Below, one piece after another: positions 33,295 through 41,582 of a stretch of DNA of 64,000 nucleotides. The stretch is from Streptomyces flavofungini. Its GTDB lineage: Bacteria > Actinomycetota > Actinomycetes > Streptomycetales > Streptomycetaceae. The notes beneath the pieces were generated by a model. The model was not told the origin of the DNA, ran no database searches, and saw only the letters and a program-made list of their open reading frames with translations. Positions within the stretch are counted from its first letter, which is position 1. Every line of letters starts with the position of its first letter. A program made the position numbers and the translations under genes. The stretch is from assembly GCF_030388665.1 (NCBI RefSeq), contig NZ_CP128846.1, positions 1,550,001 to 1,614,000 of the forward strand. Direction: 5' to 3'.

Positions 33295-34452
33295 TCACAG
33301 GCGTTCGATCACGGTGACGTTGGCCTGCCCGCCTCCTTCGCACATCGTCTGGAGGCCGAACCGGCCGCCGGTGCGCTCCAGTTCGTGCAGGAGTGTCGTC
33401 ATCAGGCGGGCGCCGGTGGCACCCAGGGGGTGACCCAGGGCGATGGCTCCGCCGTTGACGTTGACGCGGTCCGGGTCGGCACCGGTCTCTTTCAGCCAGG
33501 CGAGGACCACGGGCGCGAAGGCTTCGTTGATCTCGACGAGGTCGATGTCGTCGAGGGTCAGGCCGGTCTTCTTCAGGGCGTGCGCGGTGGCGGGGATGGG
33601 TGCGGAGAGCATCCGGATGGGGTCCTCGCCGCGTACGGACAGGTGGTGGATCCGCGCGCGGGGCGTCAACCCGTGGTCGCGGACGGCCTGTTCACCGGCG
33701 AGGAGCAGGGCGGCGGCGCCGTCGGAGACCTGGGAGGAGCACGCGGCGGTGATGCTGCCGCCGTCCATGACGGGCTTGAGGGACGCCATCTTCTCCGCTG
33801 TCGTGTCGCGGCGCGGGCCCTCGTCGGCGGTGACGCCCGCGAGGGGGACGGTTTCGCGGTCGAAGCGGCCCTCGTCGATGGCGCGCAGCGCCCGCTGGTG
33901 CGAGCCGAGCGCGAACTCCTCCATGTCCGTACGGGAGATGCCCCATTTCCCGGCGATCAGCTCGGCGCCGTGGAACTGGTCGACGGGCCGGTCCCCGTAG
34001 CGGGCGCGCCAGCCCTCGCTGCCCGCGAAGGGGCCTTCGGTGAGGCCGAGCGGGGCGGCGGCCTGCCGGGACGCGAAGGCGATGGGAACCATGGACATGT
34101 TCTGGGTGCCGCCCGCGACGACGAGGTCCTGGGTGCCGGAGAGGATGCCCTGGGCGGCGAAGTGCAGGGCCTGCTGCGAGGATCCGCACTGCCGGTCGAC
34201 GGTCACGCCGGGCACTTCCTCGGGGAGTCCGGCCGCCAGCCAGCTGGTGCGCGCGATGTCCCCGGCCTGCGGTCCGACGGCGTCCAGGCAGCCGAAGACG
34301 ACGTCGTCCACGGCTGCCGGGTCGATGCCGCAGCGCTCGACGAGCGCCGCGAGGACGTGGGCGCCCAGGTCGGCGGGGTGCACGGCGGCGAGGCCGCCGC
34401 CGCGCTTGCCGACGGGGGTGCGGACCGCCTCGACGATGTAGGCCTCGGCCAT
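33295..34452 (-). CDS. fadA6: FadA6-like acetyl-CoA acyltransferase (thiolase)
   Basis: 385 residues, nearly the same as mycobacterial FadA6. Nucleophilic Cys89 in DRQCGSSQQA, NEAFAP, GGAIALGHPLGATGAR and the second catalytic cysteine in MCEGGGQAN (about 371). It performs the thiolytic step after IpdAB ring opening, releasing acetyl-CoA or a shortened acyl-CoA. GAGGAG nine bases before the ATG. It is 47 bases downstream of the kstR2-like gene on the same strand and probably cotranscribed with it and the ipdF-like SDR. Confidence 0.93.
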   Translation of the reverse strand: MAEAYIVEAVRTPVGKRGGGLAAVHPADLGAHVLAALVERCGIDPAAVDDVVFGCLDAVGPQAGDIARTSWLAAGLPEEVPGVTVDRQCGSSQQALHFAAQGILSGTQDLVVAGGTQNMSMVPIAFASRQAAAPLGLTEGPFAGSEGWRARYGDRPVDQFHGAELIAGKWGISRTDMEEFALGSHQRALRAIDEGRFDRETVPLAGVTADEGPRRDTTAEKMASLKPVMDGGSITAACSSQVSDGAAALLLAGEQAVRDHGLTPRARIHHLSVRGEDPIRMLSAPIPATAHALKKTGLTLDDIDLVEINEAFAPVVLAWLKETGADPDRVNVNGGAIALGHPLGATGARLMTTLLHELERTGGRFGLQTMCEGGGQANVTVIERL

Positions 34453-34499
34453 GGCTGCGTACTCCTCGCGGTCTGGCGCCGTGCGGCGACGGCGCGGTC

Positions 34500-35231
34500 T
34501 CAGGTGCGTACGGAGATGCCGTCCAGGACCATCGACAGATACTGGCGGGCGATCTCCTCGGGGCTGTGGCCCCCGCCCGGGCGGTACCAGGAAGCGGCGA
34601 CCCAGACGGTGTCGCGCACGAAGCGGTAGGCCAGGCGGATGTCCAGGTCGGCGCGGAAGACGCCGTCGGTGACGCCGCGCTCCAGCGTCGTCAGCCAGGC
34701 CTTCTCGAACCGCTGCTGGGACTCGACCAGGTACTCGAACCGGGTCTGGGTGACCAGGTGCTTGGACTCCTTCTGGTAGATCGCGACGGCGGAGCGGTGC
34801 CGGTCGATCTCCCGGAAGGACTCGGTGACGAGGGCTTCCAGGGTCTCGCGGGGGCCGAGGGGCGCGGAGAGGACGCTGTCGTAGCCGTCCCACAGCTCGG
34901 TCAGGAACGTCCGCAGGATCTCTTCGAGCATCGACTCCTTGGAGTCGAAGTGGTAGTAGAGGCTGCCCGCGAGCATGCCCGCGGCGTCCGCGATCTTGCG
35001 GACGGTGGTGGCGTTGTAGCCCTGCTCGGCGAAGACGTCCGCGGCGATCCTGAGCAGCTCGCCACGGCGCTCGGGCGAGGGGGTCACCGGGGGCTTCTTC
35101 CTGCCGCCGGCCGTCCGCTCGCCGCCGGTCGACCTCTTGCTGGTACGCGTGTCGCTCGGCTTCTCGGCGGTACGGGTGTCGCTCGGCTTCTCGCTGGTAC
35201 GGGTGTCGCTGGACTGCTTCTGTTTCGGCAC
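34500..35231 (-). CDS. kstR2: KstR2-like TetR repressor of HIP catabolism
   Basis: 243 residues. TetR DNA-binding domain at about 54-100 (RIAADVFAEQGYNATTVRKIADAAGMLAGSLYYHF in outline, with the GSLYYHF turn) and a ligand domain ending in DTVWVAASWYRPGG. Position between fadA6 and an ipdF-like SDR is that of KstR2, which is released by HIP-CoA. Two KstR2-like boxes in the cluster support it. The first 45 residues are a Lys/Ser/Thr-rich extension with three 27-bp repeats encoding SDTRTSEKP units, absent from mycobacterial KstR2 (about 200 residues). GTG start with a GGAG upstream. Confidence 0.87.
   Translation of the reverse strand: MPKQKQSSDTRTSEKPSDTRTAEKPSDTRTSKRSTGGERTAGGRKKPPVTPSPERRGELLRIAADVFAEQGYNATTVRKIADAAGMLAGSLYYHFDSKESMLEEILRTFLTELWDGYDSVLSAPLGPRETLEALVTESFREIDRHRSAVAIYQKESKHLVTQTRFEYLVESQQRFEKAWLTTLERGVTDGVFRADLDIRLAYRFVRDTVWVAASWYRPGGGHSPEEIARQYLSMVLDGISVRT
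35136..35210. repeat. 27-bp coding repeats at the N-terminus of the KstR2-like regulator
   Basis: Two full and one partial nine-residue units (SDTRTSEKP, SDTRTAEKP, SDTRTSK; residues 8-32) lie ahead of the DNA-binding domain and make a positively charged flexible arm. Confidence 0.85.
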
Positions 35232-35246
35232 ACGGTCATTCTCCGC

Positions 35247-36029
35247 CTAGGCGTGCTGGCTGCTGACCGACACCGTCTCCCCCGTCATGTACGAGGAGTA
35301 GCCGCTGGCGAGGAAGACGATGACGTTGGCTATCTCCCAGGGCTCGGCGGGGCGTCCGAACGCCTCGCGCGCGGTCAGCTCGTCGAGCAGCTCGGCGGAG
35401 GTGACCTTCGCCAGGTGCGGGTGCAGGGCGAGGCTGGGGGCGACGGCGTTGATCCGGACCCTGTGGGGCGCGGCCTCCAGGGCGGCGCAGCGGGTGAGGG
35501 CCATGACTCCGGCCTTCGCGGCCGCGTAGTGCGCCTGGCCCGCCTGGGCGCGCCAGCCGAGCACCGAGGCGTTGTTCACGACGACGCCCCCGGAGCCGGT
35601 GGCGCGCAAGCGGCGCAGGGCTGCTCTGGTGCAGCGGAAGGTGCCGTTCAACGTGACGTCGATGACCTGGTCCCACTGCTCGTCGGTCATGTCGGTGAGC
35701 TCGGCGGTGCCACCGAGTCCCGCGTTGTTCACCACGATGTCGAGGCGGCCGTGCTGTCGCTCCGCCAGGTCGAAGAGCGCCTGCACCTGGGCCTCGTCCG
35801 TCACGTCGCAAGGCGTCCCGTGCACACGCTCGGCGCCGAACTCCTCGGCGAGCCGCTCGACCGTCTCCTCGGTGCGGCGCGCGTGCGCGTCGCCGAGGAC
35901 GACGCGGGCGCCCTCCTCCAGGAAGCGGCGCGCGGTGGCGCCGCCGATGCCCGCTCCGGCCGCCGCCGTGACGACGGCCGCACGGCCGTCGAGCAGGCCG
36001 TGCCCGGACACGTACGGAACCGCCGCCAT
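35247..36029 (-). CDS. ipdF: IpdF-like short-chain dehydrogenase
   Basis: 260 residues, close to the 262 of Rv3559c. Cofactor loop AAAGAGIGGATAR, acidic VLGDAHARR after strand 2 (NAD preference likely), NNAGLGG, active-site YAAAK and C-terminal SSYMTGETVSVSSQ. By synteny with kstR2, fadA6 and fadE30 it is the IpdF-type SDR acting on the 5-hydroxy/5-oxo indane intermediate. Start chosen at the ATG 36027-36029 because AGGAGG lies four bases upstream; a nearer-upstream ATG would contain that site. Shares a divergent operator-bearing promoter with fadE30. Confidence 0.87.
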   Translation of the reverse strand: MAAVPYVSGHGLLDGRAAVVTAAAGAGIGGATARRFLEEGARVVLGDAHARRTEETVERLAEEFGAERVHGTPCDVTDEAQVQALFDLAERQHGRLDIVVNNAGLGGTAELTDMTDEQWDQVIDVTLNGTFRCTRAALRRLRATGSGGVVVNNASVLGWRAQAGQAHYAAAKAGVMALTRCAALEAAPHRVRINAVAPSLALHPHLAKVTSAELLDELTAREAFGRPAEPWEIANVIVFLASGYSSYMTGETVSVSSQHA

Positions 36030-36133
36030 GCCCCCTCCTGACATCCGCTGCCCCCTCCGCCGCACCGGGCCCGACCGCACCCGCTCGCCGATGCCTCGAC
36101 GCCTCTCGACGACTGTCTGCCCCTCACGATAAT

Positions 36134-36152
36134 CTACCAAACACTTGTTAGG
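36134..36152. promoter_or_regulatory. KstR2-like operator in the ipdF/fadE30 divergent promoter
   Basis: CTACCAAACACTTGTTAGG contains ACCAAACACTTGTT (36136-36149), one mismatch from the KstR2 consensus AnCAAGnnCTTGnT. A GATAAT hexamer at 36128-36133 could be the fadE30 -10 box and would be covered by a bound repressor. Confidence 0.72.
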
Positions 36153-36182
36153 GACGATGCCCGAGCGGGAGGCGGACCCGGA

Positions 36183-37430
36183 ATGGACCTCGGATTCAGC
36201 GCGGCGCAGGAGGAGTTCAGGCAGCGGGCGCGCACCTGGCTCGCCGCGCATGTGCCGTCGCGGCCGCTGCCCTCGCTGGAGACCGAGGAGGGGTTCGCGG
36301 CCCACCGCGCCTGGGAGGGCGAGCTGGCCGCGGACCGCTGGTCGGTGGTGTCGTGGCCCGAGGAGTACGGCGGGCGGGGCGTCGGTATCGTCGAGTGGCT
36401 GGTGTTCGAGGAGGAGTACTACGCGGCGGGCGCCCCGGGCCGGGTCTCCCAGAACGGCATCAGCCTGCTCGCGCCGACCCTCTTCGACTTCGGCACGCCG
36501 GAGCAGCGCGCGCGGGTGCTGCCCCCGATGGCGCGCGGCGAGGTGATCTGGGCACAGGCCTGGTCGGAGCCGGAGGCGGGTTCGGACCTGGCCTCGCTGC
36601 GCTCCACCGCCCGCCGGGTGTCCGGTGGTTGGGTCCTGAACGGGCAGAAGACGTGGTCGTCCCGGGCCGCGTTCGCCGACCGCGCGTTCGGCATGTTCCG
36701 CAGCGACGCGGACGCGGACCGGCCGCACCGCGGACTGACGTATCTGATGTTCCCGCTCGACGCTCCGGGCGTCACGGTGCGCCCCATCGGCCGCGTCGAC
36801 GGCAAGCCCGCGTTCGCCGAGCTGTTCCTGGACGACGTGTTCGTGCCCGACGAGGACGTCATCGGCGAGCCGGGCCAGGGTTGGCGGATCGCGATGGCGA
36901 CGACGGGCGAGGAGCGCGGCCTGACGCTGCGCTCCCCCGGCCGCTTCCTGGCGACGGCTGACCGGCTGCTGCGCGAGTGGCGCGCGCACGGCGACCCGGC
37001 CGACACGGCGCTGCGCGACCGGGTGGCCGACGCGGTCGTCGGCGCCCGCGCCTACCAGCTGTTCACCTGGGCCAACGCCTCCCGGTTCCGGGCCGGTGAG
37101 CAGATCGGCGCCGGGTCGAGCCTGAACAAGGTGTTCTGGTCGGAGTACGACATCAGGGTGCACGAGGCGGCGCTCGATCTGCTGGGCGCGGAAGGGGAGT
37201 TGAGGCCGTCCGCCCCGGGGCCCTCGACCCCGGCCCCGGGCTCTCCGGCCCCGGCGTCCCCGCCCCCGGCCTCCTCGGCCCCGGCGCCCCCGACATCCTC
37301 GACGTCCCCGACCGACTGGGCCGAGGGCTACGTCTTCGCGCTCGCCGGTCCGATCTACGCGGGCACCAACGAGATCCAGCGCGACATCATCGCCGAGCGG
37401 CTGCTCGGCCTGCCGAAGGGACGCCGGTGA
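36183..37430 (+). CDS. fadE30: FadE30-like acyl-CoA dehydrogenase with a proline-rich insertion
   Basis: 415 residues. N-terminal helical domain, beta domain with WAQAWSEPEAGSDLASLRSTA (FAD/substrate region) and C-terminal helical domain ending GPIYAGTNEIQRDIIAERLLGLPKGRR. Position opposite ipdF matches FadE30, which dehydrogenates a HIP-CoA intermediate. About 35 residues of Pro/Ala/Ser (37207-37317) interrupt the C-terminal domain between LLGAEGELRP and WAEGYVF; the frame stays open. The gene starts 30 bases after the KstR2-like box. Overlaps the next dehydrogenase gene by one base. Confidence 0.9.
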   Translation: MDLGFSAAQEEFRQRARTWLAAHVPSRPLPSLETEEGFAAHRAWEGELAADRWSVVSWPEEYGGRGVGIVEWLVFEEEYYAAGAPGRVSQNGISLLAPTLFDFGTPEQRARVLPPMARGEVIWAQAWSEPEAGSDLASLRSTARRVSGGWVLNGQKTWSSRAAFADRAFGMFRSDADADRPHRGLTYLMFPLDAPGVTVRPIGRVDGKPAFAELFLDDVFVPDEDVIGEPGQGWRIAMATTGEERGLTLRSPGRFLATADRLLREWRAHGDPADTALRDRVADAVVGARAYQLFTWANASRFRAGEQIGAGSSLNKVFWSEYDIRVHEAALDLLGAEGELRPSAPGPSTPAPGSPAPASPPPASSAPAPPTSSTSPTDWAEGYVFALAGPIYAGTNEIQRDIIAERLLGLPKGRR

Positions 37431-38434
37431 TGCGGTTCCTCCTGGACGACGAGCAGCGGGACTTCGCCCGTTCGCTGGACGGCATGCTGACGGCGGCGGA
37501 CACCCCGGCGGCAGCACGGGCCTGGGCCGCAGGCGAGCACGCACCGGGCCTCGCCCTGCGCCAGCGGCTCGGCGCGGCCGGGGTGTTCGCGCTCGCGGCA
37601 CCGGAGGCGTACGAAGGGGTGGGGCCGCTGCCCGTCGAAACGGCGGTCGCGTTCGTGGAGTTGGGTCGGCACGCGGTGCCCGGACCGCTGGTCGAGACGG
37701 TGGCGACGGTGGCGCTCCTGTCCCGCCTTGCCGAGCTCGGGACCGCGGAGCCCGCGAAGCGGTCGCTGCCGGCGCTGGTCGGCGGCGGGGCAAGCGCGTC
37801 GCTGACCCTCCCCGGCACCGGTCCGTACGCACTGGACGCGGACGCATCGGCGGTACTGCTCGCCGCCGGGGACGGGGAGATACGGCTCGCGCCCGGCCAC
37901 GCGGAACCGCGCGTCTCCCTCGACCCGGCGCGGCGGCTCGCCCGGCTCCTGCCGGGCGGCGAGGTCCTCGCGGCCGGGGAGGCGGCGGCCGACGCGGCCG
38001 GGCGGGCCCTGGACTGGGCGGCGCTCGCGACGGCGGCGCAGTGCCTGGGGGTCGGGTACGCCCTCCTCGACCGGACCGTGGCGTACGTGCGGGGGCGGAC
38101 GCAGTTCGGTGTGCCGGTGGGCTCGTTCCAGGCCGTCAAGCACCGGCTCGCGGACGTGCTGGTGGGGCTGGAGTTCGCGCGTCCGCTGGTGTTCGGTGCG
38201 GCGGTGTCGCTGCGGGACGGCGACCGGGCGGCGGCCCGGGTGGACCTGGCCGCGGCGAAGGTGGCCACCGGGGAGGCGGCGTACGGCGCGGCGCGGGCCG
38301 CGCTGCAACTGCACGGGGCCCTGGGGTACACGGCCGAGTACGACCTGTCCCTGTGGCTCCTCAAGGCGCGTGCCCTGCGCGGGGCCTGGGGCGGGGTGGG
38401 GTGGTGGCGGGAGCGGGTGGTGACGGGCGGGTAG
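37430..38434 (+). CDS. Second acyl-CoA dehydrogenase subunit of the HIP cluster
   Basis: 334 residues, short for the family, with the acyl-CoA dehydrogenase pattern (LLDDEQRDFARSLDGML at the start; GRTQFGVPVGSFQAVKHRLADVL and LHGALGYTAEYDLSLWLLKAR near the end). Short partners of this type pair with full-length subunits into alpha2-beta2 steroid dehydrogenases in actinobacteria, so it likely works with the upstream FadE30-like protein. ATG shares a base with the previous stop (TGATG); a GTG three bases earlier is also possible. Which mycobacterial FadE it equals is not decided here. Confidence 0.87.
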   Translation: MRFLLDDEQRDFARSLDGMLTAADTPAAARAWAAGEHAPGLALRQRLGAAGVFALAAPEAYEGVGPLPVETAVAFVELGRHAVPGPLVETVATVALLSRLAELGTAEPAKRSLPALVGGGASASLTLPGTGPYALDADASAVLLAAGDGEIRLAPGHAEPRVSLDPARRLARLLPGGEVLAAGEAAADAAGRALDWAALATAAQCLGVGYALLDRTVAYVRGRTQFGVPVGSFQAVKHRLADVLVGLEFARPLVFGAAVSLRDGDRAAARVDLAAAKVATGEAAYGAARAALQLHGALGYTAEYDLSLWLLKARALRGAWGGVGWWRERVVTGG

Positions 38435-38478
38435 GCCCGCGGCGCGCGGGGATCGGCCACGGGCACGTACCGGACCCC

Positions 38479-39990
38479 TCACCGCCCTCCGGGAAGCGTC
38501 CGCCCCAGCCGGACCAGCGGCGAGCACCCCATGAGCACCGGCGAGAGCAGCATGCCGCAAGCGGCCACCAGCAGGCCGGTCCGCAGCCCGTACACCTCGG
38601 CGAGCCGGCCGCCGAGCAGCGAGCCGAGGGGTGTGAGTCCCATGCCGACGAAGGTGATCGTCGCGGCGGCCCGGCCCTGCATGCCGTCCGGGGTGAGGGC
38701 CTGCCGGACGGCCATGACCGTGACGTTCACCAGCTGGCCGAAGACCCCGAAGACGAAGTTGACGGCCAGGAGCACGGGGACGGTCACCGGGGCGGGGCCG
38801 TGCAGCGCGGGCACGCACAGGAGCACGCCGTCGCCGAGTGCCGCCGCGGCCACGAGCACCGTGCCGTGGCCGAACCGGCGCGGCAGGCGGGCCGCGAGCA
38901 GCGAGCCGAGGAGCGCGCCCGGCCCGATCGCTGCCAGCGCGAGGCCGACGGCGGTTCCCGACAGGTGCAGTTCGCGGGGCAGGAACAGCAGGTACACGGT
39001 CATCAGGGCCGCGAAGGAGAACTGGAACGCGGCCGAGGCGAGGCCGACGGCGCGCAGTGCGGCGTCGCCGACGACGAAGCGCAGGCCGTCGAGGATCTGG
39101 TGCCGGACGCGCGGGGGACGCTCCGCGTGCTCGGGAAGGGGCTCCGCTTGAACGCCTGCCTCCGGAACGTGCAGGCCTTCCTCTGGAACGGATTCCTCCG
39201 CGACGGGCTCACGCCGAACACCCGCCTCCGGAACGGATACGTCCGCGCCGGACTCACGCGGAACGCGTGCCGCCGCAGCAGCGTCCCCGGGGACGCCCTC
39301 GTGGCGCCGGATCCCCCGGATCGACACGAACGACACCGCGAAGAACACCGCGCCGCACGCGATGCCCCACGGCGCCGCGAGGACGGACACCAGTGCCCCG
39401 CCGAGTGCGGGCCCGCCGACCTGGGCCGCGGACCTGCTGCCTTCGAGCGCGCTGTTGCCGAGCACGAGTTGATCGCGGGCCACCAGACGTACGAGGGAGG
39501 CCTGGTAGGCCACGTCGAAGAACACGGACAGCGTGCCGACGGCGAAGGCCACGACGAAAAGGACCGGCAGACCGACCCCGCCCAGGAGGCAGGCGACGGC
39601 CAGGGCGCCCAGGGCGAGGGCCCGGGCCGCGTCCGCGCGGACCATCACGGTGCGGGTCCGCCACCGGTCCACCCAGGCGCCGGCGAGCAGCGAGAACAGC
39701 AGGATCGGAGCCTGCCCCGCCGCGCGCAGGGCGCCCAGTTCACCGGCGCCCGCGTGCAGGGTGAGCACGGCGACGAGAGGCAGGACCACCAGGCTGAGGT
39801 GCTCGCCGAGTTGAGAGGCGCTCTGCCCGAGCCACAGACAGCGGAAATCACGGTCCCGCCACAGGTCGGCCGACGCGGAAGCGACGGACTCGGACCCGGC
39901 GGAATCAGGAACAGCGGAGGAGCCGGACGACGGCACGGGCGCCCCAAGCGTCACGGAAGAAATCAGGCAGGGAAGGGCTCGCTGTGCCAC
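38479..39990 (-). CDS. MFS transporter (drug-efflux type)
   Basis: 503 residues with about 12 membrane segments. The N-terminal part DLWRDRDFRCLWLGQSASQLGEHLSLVVLPL and WVDRWRTRTVMVRADAARAL (loop 2-3 motif A) are typical of the enterobactin-exporter-like MFS group. The central cytoplasmic loop (about 240-290) is expanded by an acidic Glu/Val/Pro-rich segment with near repeats (VPEAGVRREP, VPEEGLHVPEAG). Substrate unknown. Convergent with the HIP cluster and divergent from the AnmK gene. GTG start weakly supported by AAGG. Confidence 0.87.
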   Translation of the reverse strand: MAQRALPCLISSVTLGAPVPSSGSSAVPDSAGSESVASASADLWRDRDFRCLWLGQSASQLGEHLSLVVLPLVAVLTLHAGAGELGALRAAGQAPILLFSLLAGAWVDRWRTRTVMVRADAARALALGALAVACLLGGVGLPVLFVVAFAVGTLSVFFDVAYQASLVRLVARDQLVLGNSALEGSRSAAQVGGPALGGALVSVLAAPWGIACGAVFFAVSFVSIRGIRRHEGVPGDAAAAARVPRESGADVSVPEAGVRREPVAEESVPEEGLHVPEAGVQAEPLPEHAERPPRVRHQILDGLRFVVGDAALRAVGLASAAFQFSFAALMTVYLLFLPRELHLSGTAVGLALAAIGPGALLGSLLAARLPRRFGHGTVLVAAAALGDGVLLCVPALHGPAPVTVPVLLAVNFVFGVFGQLVNVTVMAVRQALTPDGMQGRAAATITFVGMGLTPLGSLLGGRLAEVYGLRTGLLVAACGMLLSPVLMGCSPLVRLGRTLPGGR

Positions 39991-40320
39991 GCCTTCAGGG
40001 GCAGCACGCGATGACAGGCCTCACGGGGACAAGGTCAACGCGTGCGGGAACGACCGGGCATGCCGGACTCCTCACGGTGAACGCCCCCGGAACACTAGCC
40101 TTCGGCCGGACACGGCGAAACGCATTTCCGACCGGAACCGGAGGTGGCCGGAACCGGGCCCCGCGCCCACGGCACCTTTGACACCCGGGCCCCGTCCCCA
40201 CGGCACCTTTGACACCCGGGCCCCGTCCCCACGGCACCTTTGCCACCGGGCCCCCGAGGGGAAGAGCACCCTGGCGCCGTCTCCGGCGCACCCCACCCCG
40301 CCAGTGAGAGACTGAGACGC
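39991..40320. repeat. Intergenic region with three 31-bp tandem repeats (40166-40256)
   Basis: 330 bases without a gene between divergent MFS and AnmK genes. From 40166 to 40256 a 31-base unit beginning CACGGCACCTTTGACACCCG occurs twice exactly and a third time with changes. The unit contains a Gly/Cys-rich hairpin-forming CCCGGGCC. The rest of the gap shows no recognisable motif. The AnmK leader has only a weak GAGAG before the ATG. Confidence 0.8.
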
Positions 40321-41502
40321 ATGCGAGTGATCGGCTTGATGTCCGGCACCTCCCACGACGCCATCGACGCCGGCGCCGTCGACCTGGCCCTCGACGGCGC
40401 ATGCCTCCGTCTGACCCCGCTCGGCCTGATCAGCCGCGCGTACGACGAGGAGTTGCGCGCGGAACTCGCCGGGGCGCTGCCCCCGGCGGCCACCACCCTC
40501 GCCGCCGTGTGCCGCCTGGACACCCGCATCGGCCGGGCCTTCGCCGCGGCCGCCACCGAGGCCGACCGCGAACTGTGCGGCGGAGGCGCCGAGTTGATCG
40601 CCTCGCACGGGCAGACCGTCTTCCACTGGGTGGACGAGGGGCACGTGCGCGGCACGCTGCAGATCGGCCAGCCCGCGTGGATCGCGGAGGCCACCGGCCT
40701 GCCGGTGGTCGCCGACTTCCGGCCGCGGGACGTCGCGGCCGGCGGCCAGGGGGCGCCGCTCGTCAGCCTCGTGGACCAGCTGTGGCTGCGCGGCCGCCCC
40801 GGCACTCCCGTCGCCCTGAACCTCGGCGGCATCGCCAACATCACCGCCCCCGACGGCACGGCCTTCGACACCGGTCCGGCCAACGCCCTGATCGACGCGG
40901 CGGTCCGCGCGTGGACGCCGCAGGGCCGCGAGCGGGGCCTGACGTACGACAGGGACGGCGAGATCGCCGCGCGCGGCACCGTGCACGAGGCCCTGCTCGC
41001 CCGGCTGCTCGCCGAGCCGTACTACGCGCTGCCCGCCCCGAAGACGACGGGCAAGGAGCTCTTCCACCCGGACTATCTGCGCCAGGCCCTGTCCGGGTAC
41101 GAGGACCTCGCCGCCGAGGACGTCGTCGCGACGCTCACCCGGCTCACGGCGGTGACGGTCGCCGACGCGGTGCGCGCGGCGAAGGCGAGCGAGGTGGTGG
41201 CGTCGGGCGGCGGGATCCGCAACCCCACGCTGATGGCGATGGTGCGGGCCGAGTTGGGGCCCGGCGTGCCGGTGCGCGACTCGGACGAGCTGGGGCTCGC
41301 GGCGGCGGCGAAGGAGGCGTACGCCTTCGCGGTGCTCGGCTTCCTGACGGCGCACGGCCTGCCGGGCACCGTCGCGACGAGCACGGGCGCCCGGCATCCG
41401 AGCGTGCTCGGCTCCATCACACCGGGGCGCGGGGCGCCCTGGCCGCGGGGACTGCTCGACGGCGCGCGGATGCCGACGCGGCTGGTCGTCGACGGCCACT
41501 GA
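40321..41502 (+). CDS. anmK: Anhydro-N-acetylmuramic acid kinase
   Basis: 393 residues. N-terminal GLMSGTSHDAIDAG phosphate loop, SHGQTVFHW, PVVADFRPRDVAAGGQGAPLV, NLGGIANIT and the catalytic aspartate in FDTGPANALID, then LTAVTVADAV and GGGIRNPTLM. The enzyme opens 1,6-anhydroMurNAc and phosphorylates it to MurNAc-6-phosphate, recycling cell-wall sugars in the cytoplasm. Length is normal. Other recycling genes are not adjacent. Confidence 0.95.
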   Translation: MRVIGLMSGTSHDAIDAGAVDLALDGACLRLTPLGLISRAYDEELRAELAGALPPAATTLAAVCRLDTRIGRAFAAAATEADRELCGGGAELIASHGQTVFHWVDEGHVRGTLQIGQPAWIAEATGLPVVADFRPRDVAAGGQGAPLVSLVDQLWLRGRPGTPVALNLGGIANITAPDGTAFDTGPANALIDAAVRAWTPQGRERGLTYDRDGEIAARGTVHEALLARLLAEPYYALPAPKTTGKELFHPDYLRQALSGYEDLAAEDVVATLTRLTAVTVADAVRAAKASEVVASGGGIRNPTLMAMVRAELGPGVPVRDSDELGLAAAAKEAYAFAVLGFLTAHGLPGTVATSTGARHPSVLGSITPGRGAPWPRGLLDGARMPTRLVVDGH

Positions 41503-41582
41503 GCCCCGCCCCGAGCTCACTTGGCCGATTTCCGCCGACCCCTCTCATCCGGCTTTCAGGCGCTGCTCCTACGCTGACGCCC

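Noticed and set aside
33295..34452. PcaF thiolase completing the pca pathway
   Set aside because: The gene lies with kstR2 and ipdF, has FadA6 length, and is far from the pca operon; FadA6 fits better.
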